Below, piece after piece: positions 37,866-51,400 of a stretch of DNA of 64,000 nucleotides. The stretch is from Doris montereyensis (Eukaryota > Mollusca > Gastropoda > Nudibranchia > Dorididae): positions 313,428 to 377,427 of the forward strand of contig JAXRKP010000133.1 of the NCBI GenBank assembly GCA_037039925.1, written 5' to 3'. The first letter of the stretch is position 1. Every line of letters begins with the position of its first letter. Made by a program: the position numbers and the translations under genes. The notes beneath the pieces were generated by a model. That model had not been told where the DNA came from. It made no database searches and worked only from the letters and a program-made list of their open reading frames with translations.

Positions 37866-40800
37866 CTGCAAACAGAGGAACACAAAAAAGTTATTGACTT
37901 TGACACAAATCACACTCATACAGTTGAGTAGTTTTTTGACTGACTGTATGAATGTAAGCTGGTTACAGACACTGTGTTGATAAGAAAATAGAATCAGTAG
38001 AGTAATTTTTAAATCAGGAAATTCCAACCTCATGAATGAGACAATTAGGATCATACGCAAATGTATTCACTTGGACAAAACATCGCTTTCCTCAAAACAA
38101 TGGTTTCAGTGAAAGTGTGATGATTTAAAACAATCATACTTTATAAATACCTTGATACCTAATGATTTTTCTCATATGTAATTATTATGAAAAACAAGGA
38201 GAAGAAAACTTTGTTACTATAAATATGCATGTAAGAAAAAACCTCACAAAATCCTAAAATTCTTTTGTTTTGTTAGAAGCAATATTCAAGAGACTTGAAA
38301 TCTATAATATTTAATTCTTATTTCAGTTTTCAAATAGAACATTGAGGACAAAAATCATCCCATTGATAAAGAAAATTGTAATATTTTGGGATTGTGGTTT
38401 CTAAGCTGAATTTCAATTTTTCTTTTACTTTTAAATACATGTACTTTAAATTTAAACATTTAAAAACAAACTTTTATGAATTATTAATGACTCTGTAAAG
38501 ATAACCTTGAACATATGATTATAACTATAAGCCATATGTGAAAACATTTGCATTGTGACTTGTCCACACGATTGTGAAAAAAATGTAAAAACAGTTCATG
38601 TTCAAGATAAAATCAAAACTAAATATCTTTTTCAGAGACAATATTTTTTTTTACTTTACTGTCCTCTGCATTATATAAATAGCAAGTTTCAAATTTAAGC
38701 GAATTTGATATTATCTCTGTTTACTGGACACTTTAGATAAAATACTGCCTTTCAAAATAACAGTATAATCTTTTATTTTTTTTCCAACAGCAGGCAATTA
38801 TAAATACTTATCAAAAAATATGTTTTAAGGTGAATGTAAAAATCACTCAGGTGACCATAGGCAATGTAAAAGGATAATTATTTTCCCTTTTCCATTTTAC
38901 AGTCATAAGAACAAGAGAGACAAAGGACCATTGGTATCATAGAAAGGAAATATGAAAAGCACTGATGTAGATTAAAAAAAAAAAAAAAAAAAAAAGACTG
39001 TGATCATTGAATTAAAAGAAATGAATGCATGGTAAAGTGATGTTGATAGCATAGCACATGTGTATATATAAACATGCGTCAAATCCTTCTGAATTATTGT
39101 TTTTATAGAAAGAGGTGATCTCTGTCATTTCCATGACTTTCAAAATGTGAACATGTCACACATATACCTTTGCCAAGTTTGACAGATGCAGTAGCCAGAG
39201 AATCCTTGATTAAGCAGGTAATGATATAATTTGAAAAGCTCATATGTAGACAGATTACATGAAAACGTAATGATGAGCAGAATAACAAATAAACATCACA
39301 AACGGAAGCAGTTACTGGAAAAGGAATAAAGTCTTTTAACAAAGAAAAGAAATAGAAATACAATGTTCACTGTGATATGATTCAACTCTATAACAGTATT
39401 TAACTTTTTGTGATTTCCGATCCTAGATTAATTCTAAGGGAATTAAGTCATCAGTTATGCATGATTAATTATTACAGAAAAAAGGTTCAAGTCTCATCGA
39501 TTTCAAATTACAACATATTGCACATTTACCGAAAAAAGAGTTGATCAATGTTCAGTTTTGTTTGATTTTAAGTTTTTACTTCAACAACAACAATAAAAAA
39601 AGACATCAAAAAAGGAAATATTTCATATGCTTCATAAGAAGTAATGGCATTACAACTACCTCTATCTATACCAACAATCATTTTCATTACAAAATTTATT
39701 TATGAATCATAAGTGTTTAAGTGGTACCCCTTTTTTCTTTTATGCCATAGCGCAAGATATTTCACTGGTGCAAGTTTCTAATAAACCTTACTACACTAAA
39801 TTTGAATCATTTTCTTTGTCTTTGAAGATTTTCCGTGGATGTAAGGACATTTCAATATAATTATGTTTTTAAGTAGCATGAGCTCCATTAGTTTTCAAGA
39901 CAAGTTTGAAAGCAAACTACATTTATTTTGTAATGAACACTGAGATCAGTTTATGCCTATTTGATTACAACTTGTGTACTAGTTAAGCTGTCACTAGTTT
40001 AACTAAAACTGACTCTGGCTCATCACAAATCGGCTTAATATGTTAAAAAGAAAACCAAAAAGCTTATTCATTAAAATAACATATTTAAGTAGCATAGTCA
40101 CAATATCAAGCCTCTAAGATGTAGTGTAATGACAGGTAATACATATTACACAAATGATACATTTCATATGGATTATACGATGTATATTTTAATAGCATTA
40201 CACTTGATATGATCAGTGTATAATATTGATTTGAAACACCACATTGTATAGTATAATATCTACCTGTGACACAAAAGATAGATTAATTATCAATAACGAA
40301 GAAGAAACTTGTAATTCTTTTTTCATCCCACTTTGTGCTGTTTATAACTCAACAAAGACACCATCTTTAGATTTCCTTGAACGTATATTTTTTAGAGTAA
40401 AATCAGAAGAAAAATTTATGCAAAGGTTAGGTAGAGCGAGAACACAGCAAATAAGAATGAAATTTTAAAAGAGAAAGAGAGAGATAGAGGAAGACAGCAT
40501 GAAAAAGTTTGTTAAGTAGAATGAATACAATGAATAAAAATCTTCTCTCAAAATTACCTTGAGCTGCTGGTTTGTTCTTTTAAGAAATTGAATTTCTTCA
40601 GTGTGTTTCTTCTCTTCAACTTGTCTTTGTTCAGCAGCCCGTTTTTCAATTTGTTCACATTTTGCTTTCAATTCATTCACTTGGCGCTCCAGGTCTCTCT
40701 TCTCACCTTCCAGCTCACAAATCTAAAATCACACCAATAATAATATATATCCTAATGATCTTAGCAACAGAAAACTCAAAAGTACAAACTGCCATAACCC

Positions 40801-43397
40801 ATGTGATAAATTCTCAATGATATAAATGTGTGTGAAACATTGCTTTCATTTTCAAGCTTATGCTTTTCTTGTTTAGATAAAAGTGTTTTAGAAGGAAAAG
40901 AAAAGACCTCATATTCTAAAATTGAGTTCACTGTTTGGTCTTATGTCAATCTTTCATTTTTATACAAATTAATTACGTCATGGGTGAAAATGCTTCTGGC
41001 TTTTACAGATTATTTGTATAATTTGTTTCAGCTACATAGTTTGTGCATATATGAATGAACATAAATGAACAAACCCTTTTCTCCATATCAGCTTTGCCTT
41101 GTTCAGCCTGCAGTGCCTTGCGCATACCGAAAGCCACACTGCTTTCATAAAGAGTTTGATATGCTGCAATGGTCATTCTGATCTCATCTCGTACTCTCAA
41201 AAGCAGGAGTCCCCTCTCAGCACAGTTTATGGTGACCTGACGAATAAGCTCATCTGCAAAATAGAAGAAATGCTCTGTAATTCTCTCATAGTTTAAACTG
41301 AATTCCAGTATTCATATTTTTGCTATTTTAAAATCCAAATCTATGTGTCAATGAGCAAGCAATGTTGTGTAGACCAGGTAACAAAAGTGGAGCAAAACAA
41401 AAAAGAAACAATCAAAAGTAGATAAAGAAAATAATTGGTAAAATAGAAAGTATACAAGTGAGTAGAAATCATGCTTTTCAAGATATCAACATTAAGATAA
41501 GATAAGATAAGATGTCTTTATTTGTCCAAAAGGAAATTTGCTCTGGTCACGTTTCAAATCAAAATGAATAAATTACAATACAATTCATCTCTTTCACATT
41601 CTTTCTATCTTCCATTCTCAATTTCATTACTAAAATCAATACATTACAAAACTGGCATTTTAAAAAATGTTACATTATCCGATATAATTTGAATATCAAT
41701 AATTGTTTCAATGACAAAAAAACTTTCAAAAAAGTTTTATACTTAAAAGCCTTCAAACAGTGTAAGAAGACATCAGTAGCATAAAAATGGTTGATATTCC
41801 AAGCATTGCGCTTCTAAACAGTTACATAAAGTCATTCATAAATCTTTGTCTTAAAAAGAAGATCAAAGCATACTTACCAAAACATTGGGAATATAATTCA
41901 CGTCTCACTGGGCAGATACCAGTCTCCCGAGCTTGTCTCTGTTGAAGTCTACGGTCAAGTTCTTCCTGAAGATTGACAACGTCTAATCTTGTTGCTGGTG
42001 TGCTGGAGACTTGTTGTACCCAAAGTTGTCCATTCTCCGTCCATTCTCTATATAATAGAAGGATTTTATATTTACAGAATCATGAAAAATAAAGAAGTCA
42101 TAGAAATATGAACTTGAAAAATTATAAGAAAAATATGTTACTATATAAACAGATATCACAAAAGCCCTAAATATTGATTAAGTCCAGTATAAATGTGTGC
42201 TTGATTTTTTACTCTCATTTAAAAACAATCTAATTCTTATGAGAAGGAAACAATACATAAATTCTGCAAAATCACAAGTCAATCAAAATACATGGTCCAT
42301 GTTGTTTAATTTCATGCTGTAGCCTACATAAGCCTATTTTCAGATTCTCATAAGGCCTGTTTGTTATGGTCTTCTATTTCCTTCTAAAGTTGTTGTTACA
42401 ATCAAGTAATATGAAATGTTACCATAAAGTAATATTAAATGGGTATCTCTGCATCTTTTTATTTACATAAATTTGTAAAATAATTTTTTAATTAAAAGGG
42501 TTTCTTTTTCATCTCAAGCAAAATATTACACTTGGAACAGGAGGGATGCCATAGTCGGGCACACAGTGTGATTTTTGCTAAGATGAGCTGCCTGAATAAG
42601 CTCGGGTAGGTTGAGTGAGGGTCCAGGGTCAGGGATAGTAATACTGTGCGCTCGACTACGGCAATCTTTCCCAGTCTCATCTCTAAGTGGACGGTTTTGA
42701 TCGGTCAAGAATGGAAAGACACAATGGCTCTCACGTTTTATCCACTTGGTTAAAGTGCAAACGATACATAGCGAGTGGTTGGGAGCTTTAGGTCAGAGAT
42801 GGTGGTTGTGTGTGCCTGACTATGGGAGCACTTTCCTTCGAACCATTTAAAGAGCAATAATTGTTAAGATAAATACTGGCTCTCCTATGAAACTGTACCT
42901 GGGTGGTAAAATTGAGTTCAAAATTTCATCTGTTTGTTGAGCAGCCTTTGAATCAACCGCAGATGGTTTGCCTTTGGGTGGAGGTACAGGGACCGGCCCG
43001 GTGCTGGTTGGTGGAGTTGGACTGGCCTTCAGGGCCTTGGCCTGGAAAGGACCAAGAATAAAACTGATTAAAATATATCATGAGGAGAATCTTAATCCTA
43101 ATGTTATAAAATATCAAAACAGAATCCTTTTTCTCTCTTAAATTGTGTTAGAAGCATTCTATTTTATTCTATGCACACTTGTAAACTTTGCCTTTCTGCT
43201 GCTCAATTTGCTGCCATCTTCAGATGGGAATCAAACCCAAGTGTCAATGTGTACTTTGTCAAATTATTTATCTACACATGGCTCTTTCATATAATATACA
43301 TAGCCTACACATTAAAGTTAAATTAGTGACTTTCTTAAAGCTTGAAAGGGATTTAGTTGTGACATATACTTTGATGGTTATACATTTTCTTCTTCTT

Positions 43398-43452
<55 letters not shown>

Positions 43453-43485
43453 AACTTCTACTACCTCTACTACTACTACTACTAT

Positions 43486-43560
<75 letters not shown>

Positions 43561-44161
43561 CATTAGCATACTATAGCTATTATAACTTTCGTGTGAAGGA
43601 CTGTACAACAATTCATATAGAGTAAACAAAGAGAACCATTCGTGGTAACAACAACAAAAACACCCTGTATTATCTACATTATTCTTCAAATATTTAGATC
43701 TAGATCTATGTTGGATTTGTCCAGTTCATCGAAGAGAGAATTAGTCTTACCAAAAAGTCAACCACCCATTGTCAATACACTGATTACTGTGATTACAGGT
43801 ACCATTTATTTTGACTAAAAACTTTGTTTTAAATCCTATGTCACTCGCAAAGAAAATATTTAAAAAAAGAGTTTCCTGTTCAATGAAATATGTCCCCTGA
43901 CAAAAAGAAAAACAAACAAACAAATAAAAAAACCCATAATTCTACTCGGAGAAAAGCTCAAACATGCTCTCTTTATCATGAATTTCAGATTAGCCCTGTT
44001 GTGAGAAATTCGAAAGGATACTAATTAGTAATTACTTCGTCTTCTATAAATTAATATAAAAAAAGTAAAGCAAAACTTACTCGTGGTGTCTTTTTGTCTG
44101 TATTTCTGCTAACCAGGACTGGATTGTCATATTTGACAAGAGAAGCGTTTGGGGGAATCAT
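37830..44161 (-). CDS. DNALI1: DNALI1, axonemal dynein light intermediate chain (p28), six exons
   Basis: Minus-strand join: 44161-44081, 43041-42899, 42047-41878, 41253-41075, 40722-40558, 37865-37830. It gives 257 residues, close to the vertebrate length, with all phases consistent. It starts MIPPNASLVKYDNPVLVSRN, a hallmark of the family, followed by a Pro-rich segment, LNSILPPREW, and the conserved ETGICPVRRELYSQCFDELI block. DEIRMTIAAYQTLYESSVAF and a long charged coiled coil (KAKCEQIEKRAAEQRQVEEK) follow. It ends QLEGIIAPKK. The protein is a light chain of single-headed inner dynein arms, with actin and centrin, in motile cilia and sperm flagella. Its start lies 288 bp from EMC2 in the opposite direction. 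Confidence 0.97.
40558..40722 (-). CDS. DNALI1: DNALI1 exon 5, coiled coil
   Basis: The acceptor is gattttag and the donor AAG|GTAATT. It has 55 codons of charged heptad-like sequence, including EIQFLKRTNQQLK, the conserved end of the family coiled coil. Confidence 0.95.
41075..41253 (-). CDS. DNALI1: DNALI1 exon 4
   Basis: The acceptor is tttgcag and the donor AGG|GTTTGT, weak after the +1/+2 GT. It encodes RDEIRMTIAAYQTLYESSVA and the start of the coiled coil (ALQAEQGKADMEKR). Confidence 0.95.
41487..41545. mobile_element. LINE or SINE 3' tail-like fragment with (GATAA)n
   Basis: AAGATAAGATAAGATAAGAT is followed by GTCTTTATTTGTCCAAAAGG and AAATTTGCTC. Tails of CR1/Rex1-type elements in animals have this CTTTATT...GGAAATT form. 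It lies in DNALI1 intron 3. Confidence 0.4.
41878..42047 (-). CDS. DNALI1: DNALI1 exon 3
   Basis: The acceptor is tatag and the donor TTTG|GTAAGT. It contains GQLWVQQVSSTPATRLDVVN, then the RRLQQRQARETGICPVRREL block that is nearly invariant in ciliated eukaryotes. Confidence 0.95.
42899..43041 (-). CDS. DNALI1: DNALI1 exon 2, proline-rich segment
   Basis: It is bounded by tttccag and AG|GTACAG. It encodes a Pro/Thr-rich linker (SPTPPTSTGPVPVPPPKGK) and then QTDEILNSILPPR, which aligns with the conserved segment before REW in the family. Confidence 0.94.
43390..43562. repeat. CTA trinucleotide microsatellite in DNALI1 intron 1
   Basis: About 55 CTA/TAC triplets with a few CTC or ATT interruptions. 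The poly-Leu and poly-Val ORFs are artefacts. Confidence 0.97.
44081..44161 (-). CDS. DNALI1: DNALI1 exon 1 with start codon
   Basis: CAT at 44159-44161 is the start; 27 codons follow, ending TPR before GTAAGT. The start is chosen because MIPP is the conserved N-terminus of the family. Confidence 0.96.
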
Positions 44162-44449
44162 TTTTACAAACTTCTGACAGAGCTACGAAATGAAATAAAC
44201 AGAGAGCTTGTCCTGTCAACATTCAGCCTCGTTGGTTGCCATGCGACAAAAGCAAAAGAATGCTAGTCATAATGTAACGATTCAAAATATTTAGATTTTT
44301 GCAAAATAGGAGGAGAAAAATAATCTATATGTATGAATATATAAATTAAAATAAATAAATTTGTATAACAAACTGTAATTTAAAAACATCGGTAAATATT
44401 AAATATTTCTTTCTAATCAGTTTTTGAGTTCTACATTTGTAAATTCAAA
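44162..44449. promoter_or_regulatory. Shared bidirectional promoter region, DNALI1 and EMC2
   Basis: Only 288 bp separate the two divergent start codons, so both core promoters and both 5' UTRs must fit here, unless an upstream noncoding exon exists. No TATA box is evident. A GTTGCC half-site at 44235-44240, followed by ATGCGACA, resembles an imperfect RFX X-box, and ATAAACA at 44195-44201 fits the forkhead core. RFX and FOXJ1 drive motile-cilium genes in animals, which would suit DNALI1. The site assignments are inference from short motifs. Confidence 0.6.
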
Positions 44450-47400
44450 ATGGCGAACCAAGTCAGCTTCGACGGTAAGGCAATCGGTGAAATGGGATTT
44501 AGAACTATTGATTAAGATAAACACATCAATATTGCTACGTTTGTATATATATATCTATTTTCTTTATGCAGTCTTTCATCTTTTCATTAACCAAAGTACA
44601 GATCTATTAGGTACATTTAACTTTATTTGGAACTGCCTTTCCATCTCTATCTGTCTGTGTGTGTCGTGCTCTGTATGCCGGCAGATACGGGACACCTAGA
44701 TTCTAGATTTAGAATCTAGTACTAAAATAAAGATGGATTTATAGTCTGTATACCCGCACAAGTGCAGGCTCACCAACTGTACATCATTTTATTCAGTCCT
44801 TAGCCTTATCAACTCCTGGGGGAGCTTGTATATTTAATATATTACACGTTGACTATCCCAGATATATGACTTTAAGAGATAGCAAAGAAAGTAAATTAGC
44901 ACAAGCCTGCTTGTTAGGCTTTTTTCGGCGTTTCGTAACGCTGGGCTAACACTCAGTTCAAACAAGATCTTTCTCTACGTATACTATTATAAACTATAGT
45001 GTCGTCGTGATTTCCAGCTACAATACTACGGTTCAGCTACAGCGACGACAATCTTTCTCCCCTGCATTACACTTGTTTACACGGACACTGGACAAACGTA
45101 GATTAATTTAATGAGAAGCAGCCGGGAGGGGATAATCACACTTTAGCACTGCCAAGATTTCGCCTCGAACACGATTACAAACTCAGTTTATGCTCATGAT
45201 ACTGGGCATAGTTCTGATAGCTCTCTCTTATTCTCTTTGCTATCATATGTAGATTGACAGAGCGTCGCGTGACGTATTTGAAGGGCCTCTCACTCTTATG
45301 TGTGTGTTCTCCAGCCATCGCCCTATTATTACTCCCACTTTAGCAGAATCGCTGACCATAGTAAATGTAGTGTAAAATACACTGCGGCGGGGTTAAAGTG
45401 GGAGTAATGATAGACTTTCTAGAAAGATGACTTGCACAAGGCAAGCGGCGCTTCAAGTCGTCTTCCTATTATTACTACCACTTAAGCACCGCTGACCATA
45501 GGCACAATAGTGGGAAATACATGGCGGTGTTGCTAAACGCTAGTGATAATACAGAGACAACTGACATGGTAAGACTTGGAAACACAAGAGCGGGGCATTG
45601 TATTGTTTGCCGTCCCCCCAACCCCCCTACACTTTCCTCGTGAAGATGATAAAACAGGGAAACAGAATCATTTTGAGGGGAAATAATACTATTACTATTA
45701 TTATTATTCCCCGCCATCAGGAAACGAGAATTGAATTGGTCAGCTATTTTGAAGAAGAATAAGAAGGCAGACACAAGGAGTATGGACGTGGGAACACAGC
45801 TTCTGTTAATGCAGGGGGCAAGCCCCCATGAAGCCCCCACTCTCTTCTCAGGTTAAACTATGACAATCTAATCAGAAAAATTTATCTCCGTCAGGCTTGA
45901 AGGAAATGGGTACACAAATGAAAATCGAAGAAGAATTTATCTCGTCAGGCCTGGAGGAGGTGGGACCACAGAACAGAGATGTAGGACAGGCCTCGCGGAG
46001 TGACGAGAATGTGATCGTACTTCAGCGCCTCCAAGTGCAGTATTTTTTTTGTCAGACTCGGTATTGGAAACTGGGATCAGTGAGAAGTGAGAGGAGAGGG
46101 TATCCACTATCATAGTAGGCTGGTCTGTATCGCGGTCAGTCGACCTGAGTCGATGTGATTGAGCACAGTGCACGTTTTTTCAGTGAGTTAGGTTGGCGAT
46201 ATATCGCAAACAGTATCGTTAACTATTTTCAAGCTCGATACTGCCTGGCAGTGCTAAAGTACGACTGTGCCAAGTAGCCTAGATCTACATGTATTGAGTT
46301 ATTAACCGGAAGATTTCGATAGCCGGCCACATCCAAGGGACATAAATTGAGATAAAATTTAAATGTTAGGACTATTCTAGGTCTAGATAAGTTTTTTGTA
46401 AGAGTAAGGGGGGAAAAAGAAAGAGCAGTGTTTCAGTTTCACGACGGGAAGAGTACCTCAGAAGGATTTTGGTAGTCTGGGCATATCCAAGGGACATAAC
46501 TGAGATAAAAGTTAGGACTTGGTTTGGTACTCCTTAACTCATAGACTACCCAAGGTCCAACACGAGATTATGGCGTGGGTACCCAAAAAAGTAGGGTGGT
46601 TATAAAAAGCCATAACTTTTTTATTTGTTATTATTTTCTCTTCATTTTTGAAACACAGTGTTCATAAGAGATCAAACTTTATATTGGCACCAATAAAAGT
46701 TGGTTATGTGTCATTAGTTAGTCTGCGTGGGGACGAGTGAAAGGATGAAATTGAGAAGCTAAAAATCTTTTTGGGTACGGGACACCATTCACACAATACA
46801 CTACTTCCGTCAATAAATAGATGAAAACAGTGAACTGGTAAACTGATCGAAAAGAGTGCGGTCTATGCTGTTTCTGACTACTAGATCTACTTGTAGTGCT
46901 AGTCGTAGTCGTTGTTTGTAAACAAATGCCAGGAAACGAGTTACATCAAAGGCTTGCACTGCCAGCAGTAAAAAAAATCATTAAAAAATCAACCAATCAC
47001 GCTAGAGAGCTTGTTCCGGTAGGATACGAAAGCAGAAGATGCTCCATACTGCGATCGCGTGTATGTGATCTTTCTATTGTTATGGCTCCCTGCCGTTCTG
47101 ATCACACGTGTGTGACAATCGTACTATGGCGTAAGTGTAGCGAGATTGCACCAGTGCGACAATGGTAGTCTATGAGTTAAGAATTGAATGTCCCGTGTTT
47201 GACCCAGACGTGAATGAATCTAAACAAAGTGACTGCTCCTAGCCAGGTGACACTAGTGACAGATGGTTTTTAATTCCTTTATACATACGCCAAATAGTGT
47301 TAACATCTGATATAAGTATTTTAAAGTATTTTATCAAGTATTAATGTATGCATCTATTCTGTTTTATGAGTTTAATTTTGGGGGAGACCCCACTGAAATC

Positions 47401-48418
47401 CCCCTCTTTGTTGTTCACTAGGTTCTCATATAATCCAGGGGGAAAGTAGCGTCAATCACCACTAAAAATTCTGGGTGTAATTGACAAGTCGTAAGCTGCC
47501 ACTGTCATTTCCGATGGTTTTCAGCGTTTTGTTGGTCTGGCTGTTATAGTTTTTAGTGCGTCTTTGGCTTGTATGAAGAATTATAAACATAGGATAACTG
47601 TATCTATAGGTATAGGCCTAGAACCTAGCACATACATGTATGTTCTTTTTCTGGAGATCAACGTGGGTTGTATTAATCTTAAAGAGGAAGAACATAGCTT
47701 TTAGCTGTCTCCATTTTTTACAAACATGCACATTCTCTTTCACCATTACACACTCAAGAAAGCATTTTGGTTAGATGACAAGACTCAATAGACTTTCTTA
47801 TAGATTTGTTACATTCTTCTCTCACTCAAGACTGCAACAAGGGGTGGTGATGGTGAAGACATCCGGCAACAATGTTGTTTTTTTTATTGATTGAGATATG
47901 TATCACACAGAGTATGATCTCCGTGGGTAAAATGACACATCTTTCTCAAATTTTCTCACAGTGATCAAAGAGAGAGAGACAATTGGACTGTCTGTCTGAC
48001 ACACCTATCGGGGGGGGGGGTAAGGGTGCCTAGAGCCGCCGAGACAGCCAAGAGTAGTTTGGTTAAGATCTCTATGCCATACACACCTGCATGACATGAC
48101 AAATTGTGTCACTGGAACGATGTGATTTATATTATTTGATTTTTCATAGTTTTAAAGATATAAACAACAAAAGGATTAATTCACAAAAAGAAGATATTTT
48201 CATGTATCATGTACACTATATTCCATGCCAAATAATTTTTGATGTGAAATAATATTTGTAATAATTGTTTTGTCATGACCAAAAATTCTGATTTCATCTT
48301 TCAGAGGCAAGGACCATACTAAAGAAGCATCGTGACGACCAAACACGAGATTCAGATCTGATTGTGTCGTTATGGGATGATGTTATTGAAGGAAGTGTGT
48401 ATAAACTTGGTGACGAAG
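44450..48418 (+). CDS. EMC2: EMC2 exons 1 and 2 (44450-44474, 48305-48418)
   Basis: Exon 1 is only 25 nt (MANQVSFD plus a split codon, donor GTAAGG). Exon 2, after tttcag, encodes [20 protein letters not shown] and [15 protein letters not shown]. The N-terminus is less conserved than the rest, but phase and the family layout of W-x-D/E then KLGD support it. Intron 1 is 3.8 kb and holds several mobile elements. Confidence 0.88.
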
Positions 48419-51400
48419 GTGCGAATTAAAAAATATATATTTTCTTTTTTTGTGCAGCAGCAATCATAGAATTTTAGATATCCACACAATTTTATTTGAG
48501 AAAAATGATTTCTTCTTTTATTTGATGTAAAGCAACCCATTTGCCATTTGTTTTCTTTGAACGACATTGGCATTGATCGATTGACATTTGTTGTACTTAA
48601 AAAAAAATAATTTAACTATTACAATATTGTAACAAAATGAAAAGGGGTTTTTAGGTAGTTCCATTTTTGACTGAGAGTTGAGGTCATGATGGCATTGTAA
48701 AATGATTATTCTATCTTGCTATTTATTTTTTCTAATAGTTTCTGCTATTACTCAAAATGATGAACAAAGCTCTAAATCTACTTGATCTCCTTGGAGGATG
48801 GTTATAGGCATTGATGCTTTTAGTTTTGTATACAATCTGAATATAATTGATGAAGGAAATGTTAGTCTTGTTTTTGTCATTAGCACCACAATTTGAGTGC
48901 ATACAAATGATTTATATTAAGCCGGACTCAAGGGTGATTCTATTGATACCTTATTTATAAACAAACACATACAGCGCTAAATATGACTCCTTCAAATGAA
49001 CGAGGGATTTAAGATGTTTGAGGGTAACTACATTTCCCCATTTGTGAAATCTGCCTTTTAAAATTTTAATACGGTAGATTTTAATAGACCAACATTTTAT
49101 AAAGATTCGTTAATATATAGCAATGAACAGGTTTGAATTTTATCCCCTTTTGATTCTCATTCACAGGATGGCTTGTTTACGAGCAAGTTTGCACAGCTGC
49201 TTTTGATTGTCAGAGATACGACATAGCTGAGGTGATATGACATCAAGTGTTTCTATATGTACTTTCATTTAAGGGATGGGGTAGATAAGAATAAAGTAAT
49301 AATAAAGTTTATTTATATATATAGATAGCACCTTATACCGAACTCTTAAGATGTTTTACAATCACATTCACCCAATACAACATTAACAATGTCATAGGTA
49401 TTGCTGGTCTTAAAAGTTGTAAAACAATTTGCTACACAGATTAGTCAAATACGTTTGTAGAAGGGATTAATCATACATATAATGATATCATTTAAAAGAT
49501 CATGACATTTTGACAAGACCTTTGTTCCTCTCAACCTGAAGTCTATCACAATTTCTATGACATTAAATAGAACAGGGGGTTACAGGGCCAACCCCACTCT
49601 CCCCCAGACAGCATCTTAGTCTGTTATATTACCCCCGACTATATTGCTACTACTCCTGGGTGGAGTGAGAACAAATGTAGGGACACAATGCTCTGTCTAG
49701 CATGGTTAAGATGCGTTTTGATTGGAAATTTTGTGTACTGCAATCTAATGAACAAGCATGCCCGTAAATAATGCTGGATTATGATATCTCTTTATTATAA
49801 AGTTGGGTCTCTTGAACTTTGACTGCGGCAAACTCAGAAACCACTTACGGGTGATGTCAAGTACGATTATTATATCAAATTTGTACTCAATACTGAAGTT
49901 ACGCTGGCTTTTCATTGTAATGGAAATCGTGAAATTAGATCTAGTAGTAATAAAAGGTTTCGTGGATCGCAGGTAAAACAATCTTTTTCCAGTCATTAAA
50001 ATACAAGAGTTTATTCTCTAAGAACCTAAAACAGGCTATTTGAAATCTACATGCGAAATATAGAGGTTGTGGGTGCAGTGGTTCCTGAGTTTTGAGTCGT
50101 CAAAGTTTAAGATGTGCAGTTTTATATATACAGTTGTGACCACCAAATGTCAGTTTCGCCTAAATGCCCACAATCTCAGTGGAAACCAATTTTTGTTATA
50201 TAAATTGCCCCTCTAAATGCCCGTTTCAAAACCAAGATTTTCGCCTAAATGCCTGGTCTGAACAGCAACTGCAAGTTTTTATCATACATGTAATCTGATC
50301 GCTTATCTAATAGGGCTTATGCCCTGTCAACAATGTGCTATGCATTGCAACCACCCTTCATTACCTATCCATGGTAGGCCCTAATGTACTAAACGTTGGC
50401 CAATCTTCTCTTCATAACTCCACCCAATGTACAGCACAAGATCCTTTATTTTATGGGATCACTGGTTTGTCATCGGGCGAATAGAATTGAACTCCGCCCA
50501 CATCTCTTTCTTGATGTCGTAAGTGGCATGCAATCACCTGGCATCTTTAGACCGGGTACTCATCGTGATCGAGGGACAAGGTGTGAACAGTTTTATTGCT
50601 CCCCTGTCTGGCATTGGCCATATCCAATGCGACTTTGGGTCTTTGTGGTGAAAGACAGTCAACCCATCCGCGCGCTCACCACCTCAGTGTTAAAGAGCTT
50701 AGTTGTTTCCAGGTGTCCTTTTTTCTTGCATTAAATTCTTCGTACAATGGATGACTTTTCCAAAACAAACGATCTGGCTATGAATCTTTATCCTTGTCTG
50801 TCTGTTATCTTAATTTTAACATGAGGATTATAAATCGAAAGAGTTGAAAAATTTGTGTTAATTTAATATTCACACATTGGATGAGGCTTTTCTTCTTCCA
50901 GTTTTTCTCATCCAAATTTGCATAATTACTTAAAAATCATGTGATTGTAGTGTGGTTTATGCCAGTTAAGGAGGAAAGACTGGATCAGGTCCTTTTTCTC
51001 TTAGCCCCCATAGCAACAACTTGAATTTTGCAAAGCTGCATACAGATCTACATCTTAAAAATAAAAATGAATAAACCAGGAAATGATTTACAAAAGAAGC
51101 TTTAAATCCTGGACGAAATTGACAAGTCACTAGGGAAATCCAACTTCACAGAAATAGGCCTTCCCCAAATTGTTGCCCTTGACCTACTTTCGCCTTAATG
51201 CCGGTTTTGTCTGCTTCCCAAGCACCGGGCATTTAGGTGGTCACTACTGTATAGATATTTGATGTGGACAGTTGGCAGGTATTGCTGCTATGTCCTCACT
51301 CTTACTTCATTCCTTGAACTTCTTTACATGTCTTTCATCTTGCTTTTCCCTCTTAATTCACCCTGAGATCCTTGCATATGGTGTACTTTGTGAACTCCAA

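Noticed and set aside
43188..43689. Poly-Leu and poly-Val ORFs
   Set aside because: Frames of a CTA/TAC trinucleotide tract in a DNALI1 intron.
50396..50734. 112-residue ORF as a gene
   Set aside because: It lies within the repeated TIR element, and the other copy does not keep the frame.
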